Source of the DNA: JABMMZ01 sp040386935
GTDB lineage: Bacteria; Bacteroidota; Bacteroidia; NS11-12g; UBA955
Length of the DNA: 61,278 bases
Assembly: GCA_040386935.1 (NCBI GenBank)
Contig: JAZKEQ010000010.1
Location: 1-61,278, forward strand
Direction: 5' to 3'
Each line of letters starts with the position of its first letter. Positions within the stretch are counted from its first letter, which is position 1. Below are positions 39,038 through 48,492 of this stretch, piece after piece. The notes under the pieces were generated by a model that worked only from the letters and a program-made list of their open reading frames with translations, ran no database searches and was not told the origin of the DNA. The translations under genes and the position numbers were made by a program.

Positions 39038-41143
39038 ATGTTTTTTAAAAAACTAAACTATTTCTCTCTACTTTTCACACTTATCCTGATCACACATCAA
39101 TCGGGTTTTGCGCAGAAGTCGCGCGATAACTTTGGCAATGATTTTTGGTTTACCATGCTGGAGAACTATACCTACCCTGTTAATGTCTCATTTGTAATCG
39201 CCAATTCCTCGGTTCCTAATACGACCACAATTTCTTGCGGCATATTCAATAAATCCTATACGATTTACGCAAAAGATACTGTCATCACCTTTACCCCTGC
39301 AATTATTCCAAATGCCAATTACTTTGTCAATCAGAGTATCAATATTAAATCAGTTAAAAACATCAGCTTGTATGCGATGAATAACAGCGTAAACAGTTCT
39401 GATATTGCTTCCATTATTCCCACCTCACAAATGCCTTTCAACCCCATTTATTTTGTGAACACCTATCGCGGTGGGCAGGAATCAAGCAGTAGCAATTGCA
39501 GTGAAATGAGTATTGTAGCCATTGACGACAGTTGCCTAATCAATATATTGCCATCTGCTGAAACGACCAATTTCGACCCGAAAGATACACTCATCAGAAA
39601 ATGGCTTCGCAAAGGTGAAATATACTGGCTTCAAGCGAGGGACAGTCAGAGCTTTGCCGGTTCTAAAATTTGGAATACTTATGGTTGTAAACGCTTTTCT
39701 GTTTTTGAAGGTGCAAAATGTTCCCGTGTTATTTACAATCCCGGTTGCAGTGGATGTGATCATTTATACAATCAAACGCGACCGATTCAATACCAGGGTC
39801 AAAATTTCACTACCCTCCCCTTTACAAATATTACCAAGGGCTATTTGTTACAAATTGTAGCCTCTGAAAACAATACAACGGTTCTCATTGACGGCTCATT
39901 TGCTACTGCCATGAATGAACGCGATGTGTTTTATATCGACATCAGCAATAATGCCTCCCGATGTATTACAACAGACAAAAAAGTATCGGTTATTCAGATT
40001 ATGAAAAGCGGTGTTTGCAATGGCAGTAATCTAGGCAATCCAAGTATTATGACATTATTACCTGATGAACAGGTGAGTTTTAATGCGCAATTCAGCTTAC
40101 CTATTACATCCAAGTTAGGGCCATCTGTATCTAACCCTTCTGAATTTTATTTGGGTTTAGTTTGCCCTAAGGGTACTTTAGGCACTATAAAAGTTAATAA
40201 TAAAGCCATTGATACTACTTTGTTCACGATTCATTGTGACCGTGCTGTTGGGAGTATTCCTATCCTGTATTCAAATGCTTATTCAGTGCAATCGCCAAAG
40301 GGTTTTCTAGCCTATATTTATGCCAATGGTATTGATGAAAGTTATGCGACTGAAATCGGCAGTGGGTTCGATAATGTTACAACACGTATTTCTGTTGTAC
40401 CCGATGTTAGTTATATCTGTGACTCAGCTACCGAATTTACATTTAAAGCTAAAAGTGATTCAACAGCCCAATATTTATGGAAGTTTGGAGATGCTACAAC
40501 TGCAAACGGTGACAGCATCGTAAAAGCTTATAATAAAACCGGCCATTTTGATATTTTATTGACTGTTAATTTCCCTAATAACAATGGCTGCAAATCAGAT
40601 ACATTTAAGCGTTCAATTGATGTTTACAGAAGACCTGTATTTAGTTTAGGTAAGGATACCACATTGTGTCAGGGTAAATTCTTTACGCTTGCACCATTTG
40701 TACCTGCTAAATCAAAATTTTTGTGGAACGATAACAGCAAGAATAAAACTTTCAATGTAAGTAATTCAGCTAAAATATTTCTCACTATAACAGATACTAA
40801 TTCGTGCACATATTCAGACAGTGTTGACCTTAAGTTTATCAATTGCGACACCAACTCTATTCAGGTGCCGAATGTCTTTACTCCGGGTGATGTAGATGAT
40901 TTCAATGATTTACTGGAAGCTAAATTTACAGGATTCGACAAATTAGAGGGCAACATCTATAATCGCTGGGGTATTTTAGTCTATTCATTTATTTACCCTC
41001 AGGAATCTTTTTGGAATGGCGGTTTGAAAAACGATATGAATAATCCTTGTCCTGCAGGTACGTATTTTTATATTTATCATTTCTCCAATTCAGCTACCGG
41101 GCTAACACGTGACATCAATGGCAGTATACTATTGATTAGGTAA
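39038..41143 (+). CDS. Secreted protein with IgGFc-binding-like, PKD and gliding-type (type B) C-terminal domains
   Basis: This 701-aa protein starts with a signal peptide (FSLLFTLILITHQSGFAQ). Residues ~30-440 resemble the IgGFc-binding/adhesin-like domain widespread in Bacteroidota (GNDFWFTMLENY; SNPSEFYLGLVCPKG). A PKD domain lies near ~470-540 (YLWKFGDATTANGDSIV) and the C-terminus (VPNVFTPGDVDDFNDL, then IYNRWGILVY and PAGTYFYI) is a type B gliding-associated sorting domain for type IX secretion. A surface adhesin is likely. It is transcribed divergently from the M16 gene. Confidence 0.85.
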   Translation: MFFKKLNYFSLLFTLILITHQSGFAQKSRDNFGNDFWFTMLENYTYPVNVSFVIANSSVPNTTTISCGIFNKSYTIYAKDTVITFTPAIIPNANYFVNQSINIKSVKNISLYAMNNSVNSSDIASIIPTSQMPFNPIYFVNTYRGGQESSSSNCSEMSIVAIDDSCLINILPSAETTNFDPKDTLIRKWLRKGEIYWLQARDSQSFAGSKIWNTYGCKRFSVFEGAKCSRVIYNPGCSGCDHLYNQTRPIQYQGQNFTTLPFTNITKGYLLQIVASENNTTVLIDGSFATAMNERDVFYIDISNNASRCITTDKKVSVIQIMKSGVCNGSNLGNPSIMTLLPDEQVSFNAQFSLPITSKLGPSVSNPSEFYLGLVCPKGTLGTIKVNNKAIDTTLFTIHCDRAVGSIPILYSNAYSVQSPKGFLAYIYANGIDESYATEIGSGFDNVTTRISVVPDVSYICDSATEFTFKAKSDSTAQYLWKFGDATTANGDSIVKAYNKTGHFDILLTVNFPNNNGCKSDTFKRSIDVYRRPVFSLGKDTTLCQGKFFTLAPFVPAKSKFLWNDNSKNKTFNVSNSAKIFLTITDTNSCTYSDSVDLKFINCDTNSIQVPNVFTPGDVDDFNDLLEAKFTGFDKLEGNIYNRWGILVYSFIYPQESFWNGGLKNDMNNPCPAGTYFYIYHFSNSATGLTRDINGSILLIR

Positions 41144-41171
41144 ATCCATTTTCTTTTTTTAATAAAAATAA

Positions 41172-41179
41172 TATTTTTG
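41172..41179 (+). promoter_or_regulatory. Putative -7 box (TATTTTTG) of tcdA
   Basis: TATTTTTG fits TAnnTTTG and ends 5 nt before the ATG at 41185, implying a leaderless or nearly leaderless mRNA if used. Confidence 0.35.
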
Positions 41180-41184
41180 CCGGA

Positions 41185-41913
41185 ATGGAAATTCCCTATT
41201 GGATGAGTCGTACCCAATTGTTATTGGGTGACGAACAGGTAATCAAATTAATGAACGCCAATGTATTGGTTGTTGGCTTGGGCGGTGTAGGTGGTATTTG
41301 TGCAGAAATGATAGCACGTGCCGGTGTAGGTAAAATGACCATAGTAGATGCTGATACTGTTGACCCCAGCAATCGCAATAGGCAAATACCTGCCTTAAAA
41401 AGTACTGAACTACAGTCGAAAGCAGATGTAATGGCAAAACGTTTACTCGACATTAATCCTGAATTAAAACTCACCGTTTTACCCGAATTTATTAAAGATC
41501 AACGCACCCGTGATATTATTGCTGAAGGCAATTTTGATTTTGCCTGCGATTGTATTGACACACTTTCAGCAAAGGTTCACTTTATTAAAGCCTGCAGAGA
41601 TGCCAGAGTGCCATTAGTAAGCAGTATGGGTGCCGGTGGGAAGGTTGACCCTACCCGACTTAAAATATGCGATATCTCTGAAACATTTAATTGTAATCTG
41701 GCTAAGTATGTGAGAAAGCGATTGAAAGGATTACGCATATACAGTGGGGTTACTTGCGTATTCAGTGATGAATTGGCCGACCAATCAAAAATAATTGTGA
41801 CTGAAAAAGCCTTTCCGAAAAAATCTATAATTGGCACCATCAGTTATATGCCTGCAGTATTTGGTTGTGTTTGTGCCAGTGTTGCTATTCGTCACATCAC
41901 TGGATCTAACTGA
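41185..41913 (+). CDS. tcdA: tRNA threonylcarbamoyladenosine dehydratase
   Basis: This 242-aa E1-like ThiF-fold enzyme cyclises the t6A37 modification of ANN-decoding tRNAs to ct6A using ATP. The nucleotide-binding loop GLGGVGGICAEMIARAG near residue 32 is complete, followed by DADTVDPSNRNRQ with the conserved R-N-RQ block, and DCIDTLSAKVHFI. The zinc-type cysteines of ThiF/MoeB are missing, as is usual for TcdA. It has its own probable promoter and no operon partners. Confidence 0.92.
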   Translation: MEIPYWMSRTQLLLGDEQVIKLMNANVLVVGLGGVGGICAEMIARAGVGKMTIVDADTVDPSNRNRQIPALKSTELQSKADVMAKRLLDINPELKLTVLPEFIKDQRTRDIIAEGNFDFACDCIDTLSAKVHFIKACRDARVPLVSSMGAGGKVDPTRLKICDISETFNCNLAKYVRKRLKGLRIYSGVTCVFSDELADQSKIIVTEKAFPKKSIIGTISYMPAVFGCVCASVAIRHITGSN

Positions 41914-41986
41914 TTACTTTATTATTTTTTAATTTTAACACCTTTTTTATCTGCAATAATTGCAAATAATTCATTGAGTTGAATGG

Positions 41987-42014
41987 ATATTTCACAATTT
42001 CGATTGTGAAATAT
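41987..42014. other. 12-bp perfect stem-loop with TTCG loop
   Basis: ATATTTCACAAT (41987-41998) and ATTGTGAAATAT (42003-42014) flank TTCG. No U-run follows, so a simple terminator for tcdA is doubtful. It could be an operator for the downstream JmjC gene or an mRNA end-processing hairpin. Confidence 0.6.
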
Positions 42015-42126
42015 TGAAATCAAAGCATTGCTTTACTAAACATTAATTGATCCATGCAGGTTTAAGTATTTTGCCATTATTTTAACCTTATCGTTACTCT
42101 AATATTTGTAATAACCATCTAAAAAA

Positions 42127-43056
42127 ATGGCCATACAAATTATGAATTTAAAATCAATTGATACAGTAGATAAAATTTCTGCTGAAGCATTTAAAGCCAG
42201 TTACTACAACCCATGCCTTCCTGTTATTATTAAAAACATGCCTCATGTACAACACGCTTTGCATCGTTGGGATTGGGGATATTTAAAATCGGTAGCGGGG
42301 AATAAAAAAGTGGGTATTTACAATAACATCAAAAGTGATTCGCGCACACCTATTAATACTGCTGATAGCTATACCAGTTTTGGTGAATACATCGATATGG
42401 TAAGCAAAGGGCCTGCAGAATGGCGCATATTTTTATTCAATTTATTTGAGCAAGCTCCCGAATTGACCAAAGATTTTGAATGGCCAGATCAATATGTCAA
42501 AGGATTTGTGAAAAAATATCCCATGCTGTTTGTCGGTGGTCAAAATAGTATTACACATATGCACTTTGATATCGACCTCAGTCATATTATGCATACCCAG
42601 TTTGTAGGTAAGAAACGAGTCTTATTATTTCCATATAATGAAGCGCCAAAATTGTATCGCAAACCATTTGAAGTATTGAGTCTTGCTGATTTTAGCCTTT
42701 ATCACGACTCTCGAAAAAGTAAATTGAACGAACAGGCTTTTCCGGCAACACGTTATGCCAACGGCTACGAAGCCATACTTGAACACGGTGACACTTTGTT
42801 TATGCCTGCAGGCTACTGGCATCATATGGAATATATAGACAGTGGATTTGCTATGAGTTTGCGCGCCTTACAACCATCTTTATCAGGTAAACTAAAGGGA
42901 TTGTGGAACTTGTTGGGGATGCGCACTATTGATACCGTATTGAAACGCACTTTTCCTGATGCGTGGTATCAATATAAATTGCGAAAAATTGAAATGAATG
43001 CAAATACAGTTTTGGGAACAGGGCACAAACTTACTTCCCTCTCCCCTGGATCATAA
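42127..43056 (+). CDS. Cupin-8/JmjC-domain protein (putative Fe(II)/2-oxoglutarate oxygenase)
   Basis: This 309-aa protein fits the cupin-8/JmjC hydroxylase group. The iron-binding facial triad can be read as the HMHFDID segment (H-x-D) near residue 140 and the distal His in MPAGYWHHMEY near 238; the 2-oxoglutarate-binding Lys fits FVGKKRVLLFP. Relatives hydroxylate protein side chains (for example ribosomal proteins) or small molecules; the substrate here is unknown. Its 3' end overlaps the convergent sugar-phosphotransferase gene by 26 bp. Confidence 0.8.
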   Translation: MAIQIMNLKSIDTVDKISAEAFKASYYNPCLPVIIKNMPHVQHALHRWDWGYLKSVAGNKKVGIYNNIKSDSRTPINTADSYTSFGEYIDMVSKGPAEWRIFLFNLFEQAPELTKDFEWPDQYVKGFVKKYPMLFVGGQNSITHMHFDIDLSHIMHTQFVGKKRVLLFPYNEAPKLYRKPFEVLSLADFSLYHDSRKSKLNEQAFPATRYANGYEAILEHGDTLFMPAGYWHHMEYIDSGFAMSLRALQPSLSGKLKGLWNLLGMRTIDTVLKRTFPDAWYQYKLRKIEMNANTVLGTGHKLTSLSPGS

Positions 43057-44452
43057 TCAGCAAGGTGTATGTCATGATTTTAAAATCAAGTGCTAAACTG
43101 TTGTTCTCAATGTATAAAATGTCATAGAACAAGCGTTCCAGCATCTGGTCAATGTTTTCTGCGTAGCCATATTTTACTTGTCCCCATGATGTGATGCCCG
43201 GTCTTACTTTATTCAAACGACTGTAATAAGGTGCGCGCTTCATAATCTGGTCGATGAAAAACTGACGCTCAGGTCGTGGCCCTACTACGCTCATCTCTCC
43301 TATCAAGACATTGAAAAATTGAGGAAATTCATCTAATCGCGACTTGCGTAAAAAACGGCCAATTGGTGTTATTCTCGGATCGTCTTCTCTTGACAGTTGT
43401 GGACCATTCGCTTCAGCATCAGGGCGCATGGTTCTGAATTTGATGATCTTGAATGGTTTTCCCTTTAATCCTATACGTTCTTGTAAAAAGAATATAGGTC
43501 CTTTACTTGACATTTTTATAAGCAATGCGATAACCAGTAAAAGTGGGAATGAAACAATTAAAACAAAGAGTGAGAAGAATATATCGAATACACGTTTGGC
43601 ATTCTTTTGCCATTCAGGCATTACTTCAAAATCTACTTCAATTAATACTGCCCCAAGTATGTTATTCATTTTCACCATACGGGTAAAAATGGAATACATA
43701 TCAGGTATTATTTTGATAAATATCGGTTCATTTTCAACAATGGTCAAAACGTTGTTCAATTGTAGATGATCGGAGGTATCCAATGCAATCACTAATTCTT
43801 CAACATTATGTGTTTTGATTAGTTCAGCTAATTGTTCATATGGTCCCAGATAATCCAGGTCATTTTTTAAAACATCCTTTGATTCACTGCCTACACTAAC
43901 ATAACCTTTGAATATAAATCCATTGGTGGTTTTTGCTTTTTGTAAATCGTGATAAAGTTTTAATGCTTTATCATTCGACCCTACTAAAATGGTATTGAAA
44001 CCAAATTTCCTTTTTTGAATTTTATTATTGGTTTGGGTCGATAAAATAAAACGTCCCAGATAAGTGAGCAGAATTTGCAATGAAAGCAATAAAAAGAAGG
44101 TTTGATAATACCCTTTATAGCTACTGACAGAATCATCCAATAAGAGTGTGAAGAATATCACAAAACAACCGAAGAAGGCTGTGTATATGGTTTGTTTTAA
44201 TTCTCGTAAACGCGAACGTCTGAAAATATTTTGATAGAACCCGGTAAAGTAATACAGGATAATCCAGAAAGCCGGAATAATGCTGATACCCAATAACAAC
44301 TTGATGTCGCGATTCAATGGTATCTGATAATCGCTATGCGCTGTATCAATATAGTGCTTACGAAACCAAAACAACAGGAACCAAACAACTGCTGCTGCCA
44401 GGTAGTCGCTGATAATATATTTTAATATCTGAGTCCCTTTTTTCAAGATCAA
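43031..44452 (-). CDS. Polyprenyl glycosylphosphotransferase (WbaP/WcaJ-type, initiates polysaccharide synthesis)
   Basis: This 473-aa inner-membrane enzyme transfers a sugar-1-phosphate from a nucleotide sugar onto undecaprenyl phosphate. Four to five N-terminal helices precede a Rossmann-like cytosolic domain (FGFNTILVGSNDKALKLYHD), then one more membrane helix (IFFSLFVLIVSFPLLLVIALL) and the catalytic C-terminal domain (GPIFFLQERIGLKG, FRTMRPDA, SRLDEFPQFFNVLIGEMSVVGPRPE). The start is TTG at 44452, overlapping the stop of the lipoprotein gene by 4 nt (TTGA), which suggests coupling. The sugar is not deducible. Confidence 0.9.
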   Translation of the reverse strand: MILKKGTQILKYIISDYLAAAVVWFLLFWFRKHYIDTAHSDYQIPLNRDIKLLLGISIIPAFWIILYYFTGFYQNIFRRSRLRELKQTIYTAFFGCFVIFFTLLLDDSVSSYKGYYQTFFLLLSLQILLTYLGRFILSTQTNNKIQKRKFGFNTILVGSNDKALKLYHDLQKAKTTNGFIFKGYVSVGSESKDVLKNDLDYLGPYEQLAELIKTHNVEELVIALDTSDHLQLNNVLTIVENEPIFIKIIPDMYSIFTRMVKMNNILGAVLIEVDFEVMPEWQKNAKRVFDIFFSLFVLIVSFPLLLVIALLIKMSSKGPIFFLQERIGLKGKPFKIIKFRTMRPDAEANGPQLSREDDPRITPIGRFLRKSRLDEFPQFFNVLIGEMSVVGPRPERQFFIDQIMKRAPYYSRLNKVRPGITSWGQVKYGYAENIDQMLERLFYDILYIENNSLALDFKIMTYTLLIMIQGRGK

Positions 44453-45342
44453 TTAACGTATACTACTTTAAGATTATCGAGATACACCATGGGTTCTGTT
44501 TCGTTATCACCCTGACTTTTATAGATACCAAAGAACACCCTTACTTTTGAAGATGCAGCTATATCGCTTATTTCGGACTTCAAATTGATGTATATTTTTT
44601 TCCATTTACCATCTGTAGGGTATGTATATAACACTTCATTTCTTGAGAGACTTGTGCCATTGTCTATGTAAACACCAACCTGCATATTGACATTGCTTTT
44701 AAAATCCATTTCAACAAATACATCTCTTCCCAGATTTGGTAAACTCAGCCAATCTAGTGTGCTGTATTCTAAGTCAACGAATGTATCTTTTTTAGCTATG
44801 TGAATGTAGCCGCAATATTGAGATCCGCTGTAAGGCAAATCAACTCCGGGTGTACTTGTGCTAATGATTTGAATTGAATCATTGGTATTGTTCAAAGCAT
44901 ACTTCACCATTCTGAGCGCCTGGTCGTCAAAATCTTCAATCCAACTAAAAGTTGTTAAGTCCCTGTAGGTAGTTGTTGGTTGAATAGTATCAATTTTAAT
45001 AGGTTCCAAATCTATTGTATCAATAAAACTGATGTAAGGGGTATAGTACTTGCGGTAATTGGAACTGCCATTCTCTTTGATATTAGGGATTATCGTAATT
45101 TCAACTGAACCGGTTGCAATTACAGGGATGGTGACAGGCAATTCAAACGTACCAACTTCCTGACCGTTGGCAAATACTTTGGCATCGCTGATGTCCTGAG
45201 TATTCAACCCCTGGCCTGACTTGGTAGTGAAGGTAAATTTTTTGATGTGGATATAAGAAGGAATGGCTTCTTTTTCGCGATCGCATCCCAATAATCCGGC
45301 TAAAACAAAACTTAAAATAAGGCTCTTAAACAAATGATTCAT
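44449..45342 (-). CDS. Lipoprotein with a C-terminal carbohydrate-binding-like beta domain
   Basis: I choose ATG 45342, giving a 297-aa protein whose signal (HLFKSLILSFVLAGLLGC) ends in the lipobox LLGC; a longer frame adds 18 untypical residues. The remainder is beta-rich, with a last ~120-residue segment (DLEYSTLDWLSLPNLGRDVF to VYLDNLKVVYVN) resembling jelly-roll carbohydrate-binding or choice-of-anchor domains. It lies between a Gfo/Idh/MocA gene and the sugar-phosphotransferase, overlapping both slightly, so a role in surface polysaccharide is plausible. Confidence 0.75.
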   Translation of the reverse strand: MNHLFKSLILSFVLAGLLGCDREKEAIPSYIHIKKFTFTTKSGQGLNTQDISDAKVFANGQEVGTFELPVTIPVIATGSVEITIIPNIKENGSSNYRKYYTPYISFIDTIDLEPIKIDTIQPTTTYRDLTTFSWIEDFDDQALRMVKYALNNTNDSIQIISTSTPGVDLPYSGSQYCGYIHIAKKDTFVDLEYSTLDWLSLPNLGRDVFVEMDFKSNVNMQVGVYIDNGTSLSRNEVLYTYPTDGKWKKIYINLKSEISDIAASSKVRVFFGIYKSQGDNETEPMVYLDNLKVVYVN

Positions 45343-46291
45343 GTTGCGTATATTGTATCTGTTGTAAAACACCTGCCACATTAATCGCTTCCTCAATACC
45401 TACTAGCGGAGAAACGTGGTTGGTGATACAATCTACAAAGTTCAACAAATCTTTTTGTATTGCATCAAAATACATGATTTTTTTTTCGAATACTTCCATT
45501 TTATTGGTGATGGTTACATTCGAATTATAGTCGCTGTAGAGCTGAAGTTGATTTTCCATTTTCATGTCTAATCTGGTTTCCTCTACTTTATAATTGGCTA
45601 AATCTGCATTTACAATTTTGCCTTTTTGGTAGGCTGATATTGTGTTAATCGCATTTTTGCCAAATAGATTGAATACTACATCTGCCACACAGCCATTGTC
45701 GAATAGCAAATGTATTTTAACTTCATCAGGTTGTTGATGAAAGATAAAATGCTTGTTGACTTTGATTTTAGCGACCGGTGAATTAACACTGCGCAAAATT
45801 AGATCGACTGTTTCAGCCAGTAAGTTATTTTTATCGGCAGGACTTAATGTATTCACATAAGGAATATGTACCTGGGCCGATAGGTTAACCGGTTTATTCA
45901 CCAATTGTCTAAAGGTGGTATAGGCACTTTGTGTACCGGTAATATTAGCAAAATAAAGGTATGAACCGGCTTCTTTCAGCATTTTTTGAAGGCGGATTAA
46001 ATCATAATATTCAATGCCATTAAACTTTTCAACCATGATGTTCTTGCCATATTTGATGCACTCCATCATATTATCAAATAAGTTCAAGTGGTGGTTACCT
46101 GCAAATATTACAGCATCGGTGCGCTTCAGAAAGTCATTGAAGGGTTCTAATCCATAAAAGCTTTTATAATTATCAGGATTGGTTGAATCAAATACTCCCA
46201 CAAATTCGTATGCCGGCTGTGAGTTGATTTGATTCAGAAATACATTCACTGAATCATTATTCCCTGCTATTCCTATTTTAATTTTAGACAA
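45326..46291 (-). CDS. Gfo/Idh/MocA-type oxidoreductase homologue
   Basis: This 321-aa protein has the N-terminal Rossmann strand-turn (MSKIKIGIAGNNDSVNVFL), though the glycine pattern is looser than the usual GxGxxG, and the segment DAVIFAGNHHLNLFDNMMEC followed by GKNIMVEKFNGIEYYDLIRL, where the usual EKP is EKF. The C-terminal half is the Gfo/Idh/MocA alpha/beta domain (IHLLFDNGCVADVVFNLF). Such enzymes oxidise or reduce sugars; substitutions in the EKP and the Rossmann loop suggest reduced or altered activity. It heads the three-gene surface polysaccharide-like set. Confidence 0.75.
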   Translation of the reverse strand: MSKIKIGIAGNNDSVNVFLNQINSQPAYEFVGVFDSTNPDNYKSFYGLEPFNDFLKRTDAVIFAGNHHLNLFDNMMECIKYGKNIMVEKFNGIEYYDLIRLQKMLKEAGSYLYFANITGTQSAYTTFRQLVNKPVNLSAQVHIPYVNTLSPADKNNLLAETVDLILRSVNSPVAKIKVNKHFIFHQQPDEVKIHLLFDNGCVADVVFNLFGKNAINTISAYQKGKIVNADLANYKVEETRLDMKMENQLQLYSDYNSNVTITNKMEVFEKKIMYFDAIQKDLLNFVDCITNHVSPLVGIEEAINVAGVLQQIQYTQHESFV

Positions 46292-46384
46292 TTGTGATAA
46301 AATTTATTTGCTACAAAAATGCAGTACCTTGTTATTTGTATCATTATTTTGTTATGAACCGTGTACTAAAGACCATACAGCAAC

Positions 46385-47050
46385 ATGCGTAGGATATTTG
46401 AAGATACCTATAAACACAAGGGTTTGCGAAACAAACTCATCGATATAATAAAGACAAAAGGCATACACAGTGCAAAGGTATTAGAGGCTATTCGCAGCAT
46501 TCCAAGGCATTATTTCCTGCCTCCTGATTTTGAAATTCATGCTTATGAGGACAAAGCTTTCCCCATTGGTGAAGGTCAAACCATCTCTCAGCCCTATACT
46601 GTCGCTTTTCAAACACAGCTACTCGATATACAACCGGGTGACAAGGTTTTGGAGATTGGTACCGGTAGCGGCTACCAGGCTTCTATACTTTGGGCTTGTG
46701 GTGCTATCGTATATAGTATTGAGCGGCATGAAGCTCTTTCAAAAACTGCCGCAGGCATATTAAAGACTGTTGGTGTAAGTAAAATGCATTTACTGGTTGG
46801 AGATGGTACCAAAGGTTGGCCTGCACAAGCGCCATTCAATAAAATAATTGTAACAGCCGGTGCGCCTTCTATTCCTAAAACACTCTTCAATCAATTAACT
46901 GTCGGTGGATACCTAGTGATTCCTGTTGGTAACGATACCAAACAAAAGATGGTGAGAATACAGCGATTGGAAAATAATGAGATGAAAACTGAGATTTTTG
47001 AAGACTTCAGTTTTGTGCCACTAATTGGTGAAAATGGTTGGAAAGGTTAG
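46385..47050 (+). CDS. pcm: Protein-L-isoaspartate O-methyltransferase
   Basis: This 221-aa cytosolic enzyme uses SAM to methylate isoaspartyl residues so that damaged proteins can be repaired. The SAM-binding VLEIGTGSGYQASIL is complete, preceded by IGEGQTISQPYTVAFQTQLL, the family signature for substrate contact. The post-II motif ECDGT-like segment is LVGDGTKGWP. Length is normal. It is a single gene and its stop is 8 bp from the convergent helicase gene. Confidence 0.95.
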   Translation: MRRIFEDTYKHKGLRNKLIDIIKTKGIHSAKVLEAIRSIPRHYFLPPDFEIHAYEDKAFPIGEGQTISQPYTVAFQTQLLDIQPGDKVLEIGTGSGYQASILWACGAIVYSIERHEALSKTAAGILKTVGVSKMHLLVGDGTKGWPAQAPFNKIIVTAGAPSIPKTLFNQLTVGGYLVIPVGNDTKQKMVRIQRLENNEMKTEIFEDFSFVPLIGENGWKG

Positions 47051-47058
47051 TGAATAGC

Positions 47059-48312
47059 TTAACGTCTGCCGTAATACTTCTTTTTACCGGCACCACCTGA
47101 TGGATTATTGGGCTTAGGGCGATTGTGATTACTTCTACCCTGTTGTTGAGGTGCTGCTTTTTTAACAGGTGATTCATCAACCAATGGAAACGGATGATCC
47201 TGTTTTGCCGGTACACGTTTACCTATCAGTTTTTCAATGTCTTTTAAATAAGCTTTCTCTTCAGCATCGCAAAATGAGAAGGCAGTACCATTGGCACCTG
47301 CTCTACCGGTACGACCAATACGGTGTACATAGGTTTCGGCTATGTTAGGGATATCAAAGTTTATAACGTATTCAAGTTCGTCTACATCAATTCCACGAGC
47401 AGCAATATCGGTAGCGACCAATACTCGGGTGGTTTGATTTTTAAAATTAGTTAAAGCGCGTTGTCTGGCATTTTGTGCTTTGTTGCCGTGTATAGCTTCT
47501 GCTTTGATATTGCTTTTCAACAATACTTTTACCACTTTGTCTGCACCGTGTTTGGTACGTGTAAATACCAAAACAGTTTTTATGGCATTATTCTCCAATA
47601 AGTGCAAAAGCAATGCGTTTTTATTGCCTTTATCCACAAAGTAAATGTATTGTTGGATAGTATCAGCTGTAGAAGATACCGGTGTTACCTCAACTTTTGC
47701 CGGTTGGTGCAATATAGTGGCTGATAATTTAACAATCTCGGGTGGCATAGTCGCTGAAAAGAACAGTGATTGTCTTTTAACCGGTAATGCCTTTAGCAAT
47801 TTTTTCACATCGTGAATAAAGCCCATGTCCAGCATTCTGTCGGCTTCATCTAATACAAATATTTCAATATCTTTCAATGAAATGTGTCCTTGATTCATTA
47901 AATCAAGTAATCTGCCCGGTGTTGCAATTAATATATCAACGCCTTTAGATAGTGCATTTGTTTGTGCCGCTTGACCCACTCCTCCAAAAATAACAGTTGA
48001 GTTAAGTCCTGTATGACGACCGTAAGCCTTGAAGCTTTCATCAATCTGTATAGCTAATTCACGTGTAGGTGTAACAATTAAACTTCTGATGTGCCTTTTG
48101 CGGTCGTTGGTTTTATTTTTAGAAAGTATCTGTAAAATAGGTATGGCAAATGCAGCTGTTTTTCCTGTTCCTGTTTGTGCGCAGCCTAATAGGTCTTTGC
48201 CCTGAAGTACGATTGGAATTGCTTGCGCCTGTATGGGTGTCGGTGTTGTATAGCCCTCGTCCTTTAATGCTTTAAGGATGGGATCGATAAGTTGTAATGA
48301 TTGAAAATCCAT
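47059..48312 (-). CDS. rhlE: DEAD-box ATP-dependent RNA helicase (RhlE-type)
   Basis: I choose ATG 48312 (417 aa, starting MDFQSLQLIDPILKAL), because the residues of the longer frame do not fit the family. Helicase motifs are in order: the Q motif GYTTPTPIQAQAIP, motif I AQTGTGKT, Ia PTRELAIQ, II VLDEADRMLD, III FFSATMP, V VATDIAARGID and VI HRIGRTGRAG. The C-terminal tail is basic and Gly/Asn/Pro-rich (QQQGRSNHNRPKP), typical of RhlE-type RNA chaperone helicases. It unwinds RNA in ribosome assembly or turnover. Confidence 0.92.
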   Translation of the reverse strand: MDFQSLQLIDPILKALKDEGYTTPTPIQAQAIPIVLQGKDLLGCAQTGTGKTAAFAIPILQILSKNKTNDRKRHIRSLIVTPTRELAIQIDESFKAYGRHTGLNSTVIFGGVGQAAQTNALSKGVDILIATPGRLLDLMNQGHISLKDIEIFVLDEADRMLDMGFIHDVKKLLKALPVKRQSLFFSATMPPEIVKLSATILHQPAKVEVTPVSSTADTIQQYIYFVDKGNKNALLLHLLENNAIKTVLVFTRTKHGADKVVKVLLKSNIKAEAIHGNKAQNARQRALTNFKNQTTRVLVATDIAARGIDVDELEYVINFDIPNIAETYVHRIGRTGRAGANGTAFSFCDAEEKAYLKDIEKLIGKRVPAKQDHPFPLVDESPVKKAAPQQQGRSNHNRPKPNNPSGGAGKKKYYGRR

Positions 48313-48425
48313 GGTATAAAATTGAAAACAGTTTTTAATCGCTGAAAAAAAACAATTCGGCAAAGGTAGGCATTATTGCCCGCTTAGCCTATTTTACGCT
48401 ATCTATATCGCTATAACATTTATAA

Positions 48426-48449
48426 CAAAAAGGCCCCGTAAGGGGCCCC
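48426..48449 (-). terminator. Intrinsic terminator after the sulP gene
   Basis: GGCCCC (48432-48437) and GGGGCC (48442-48447) with a 4-nt loop lie 45 bp beyond the sulP stop. On the minus strand the stem is followed by TTTTTG. Confidence 0.8.
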
Positions 48450-48492
48450 AGTGCTTATTAAAATGAAATTTCGCGAAAGATATTTTATTGAA

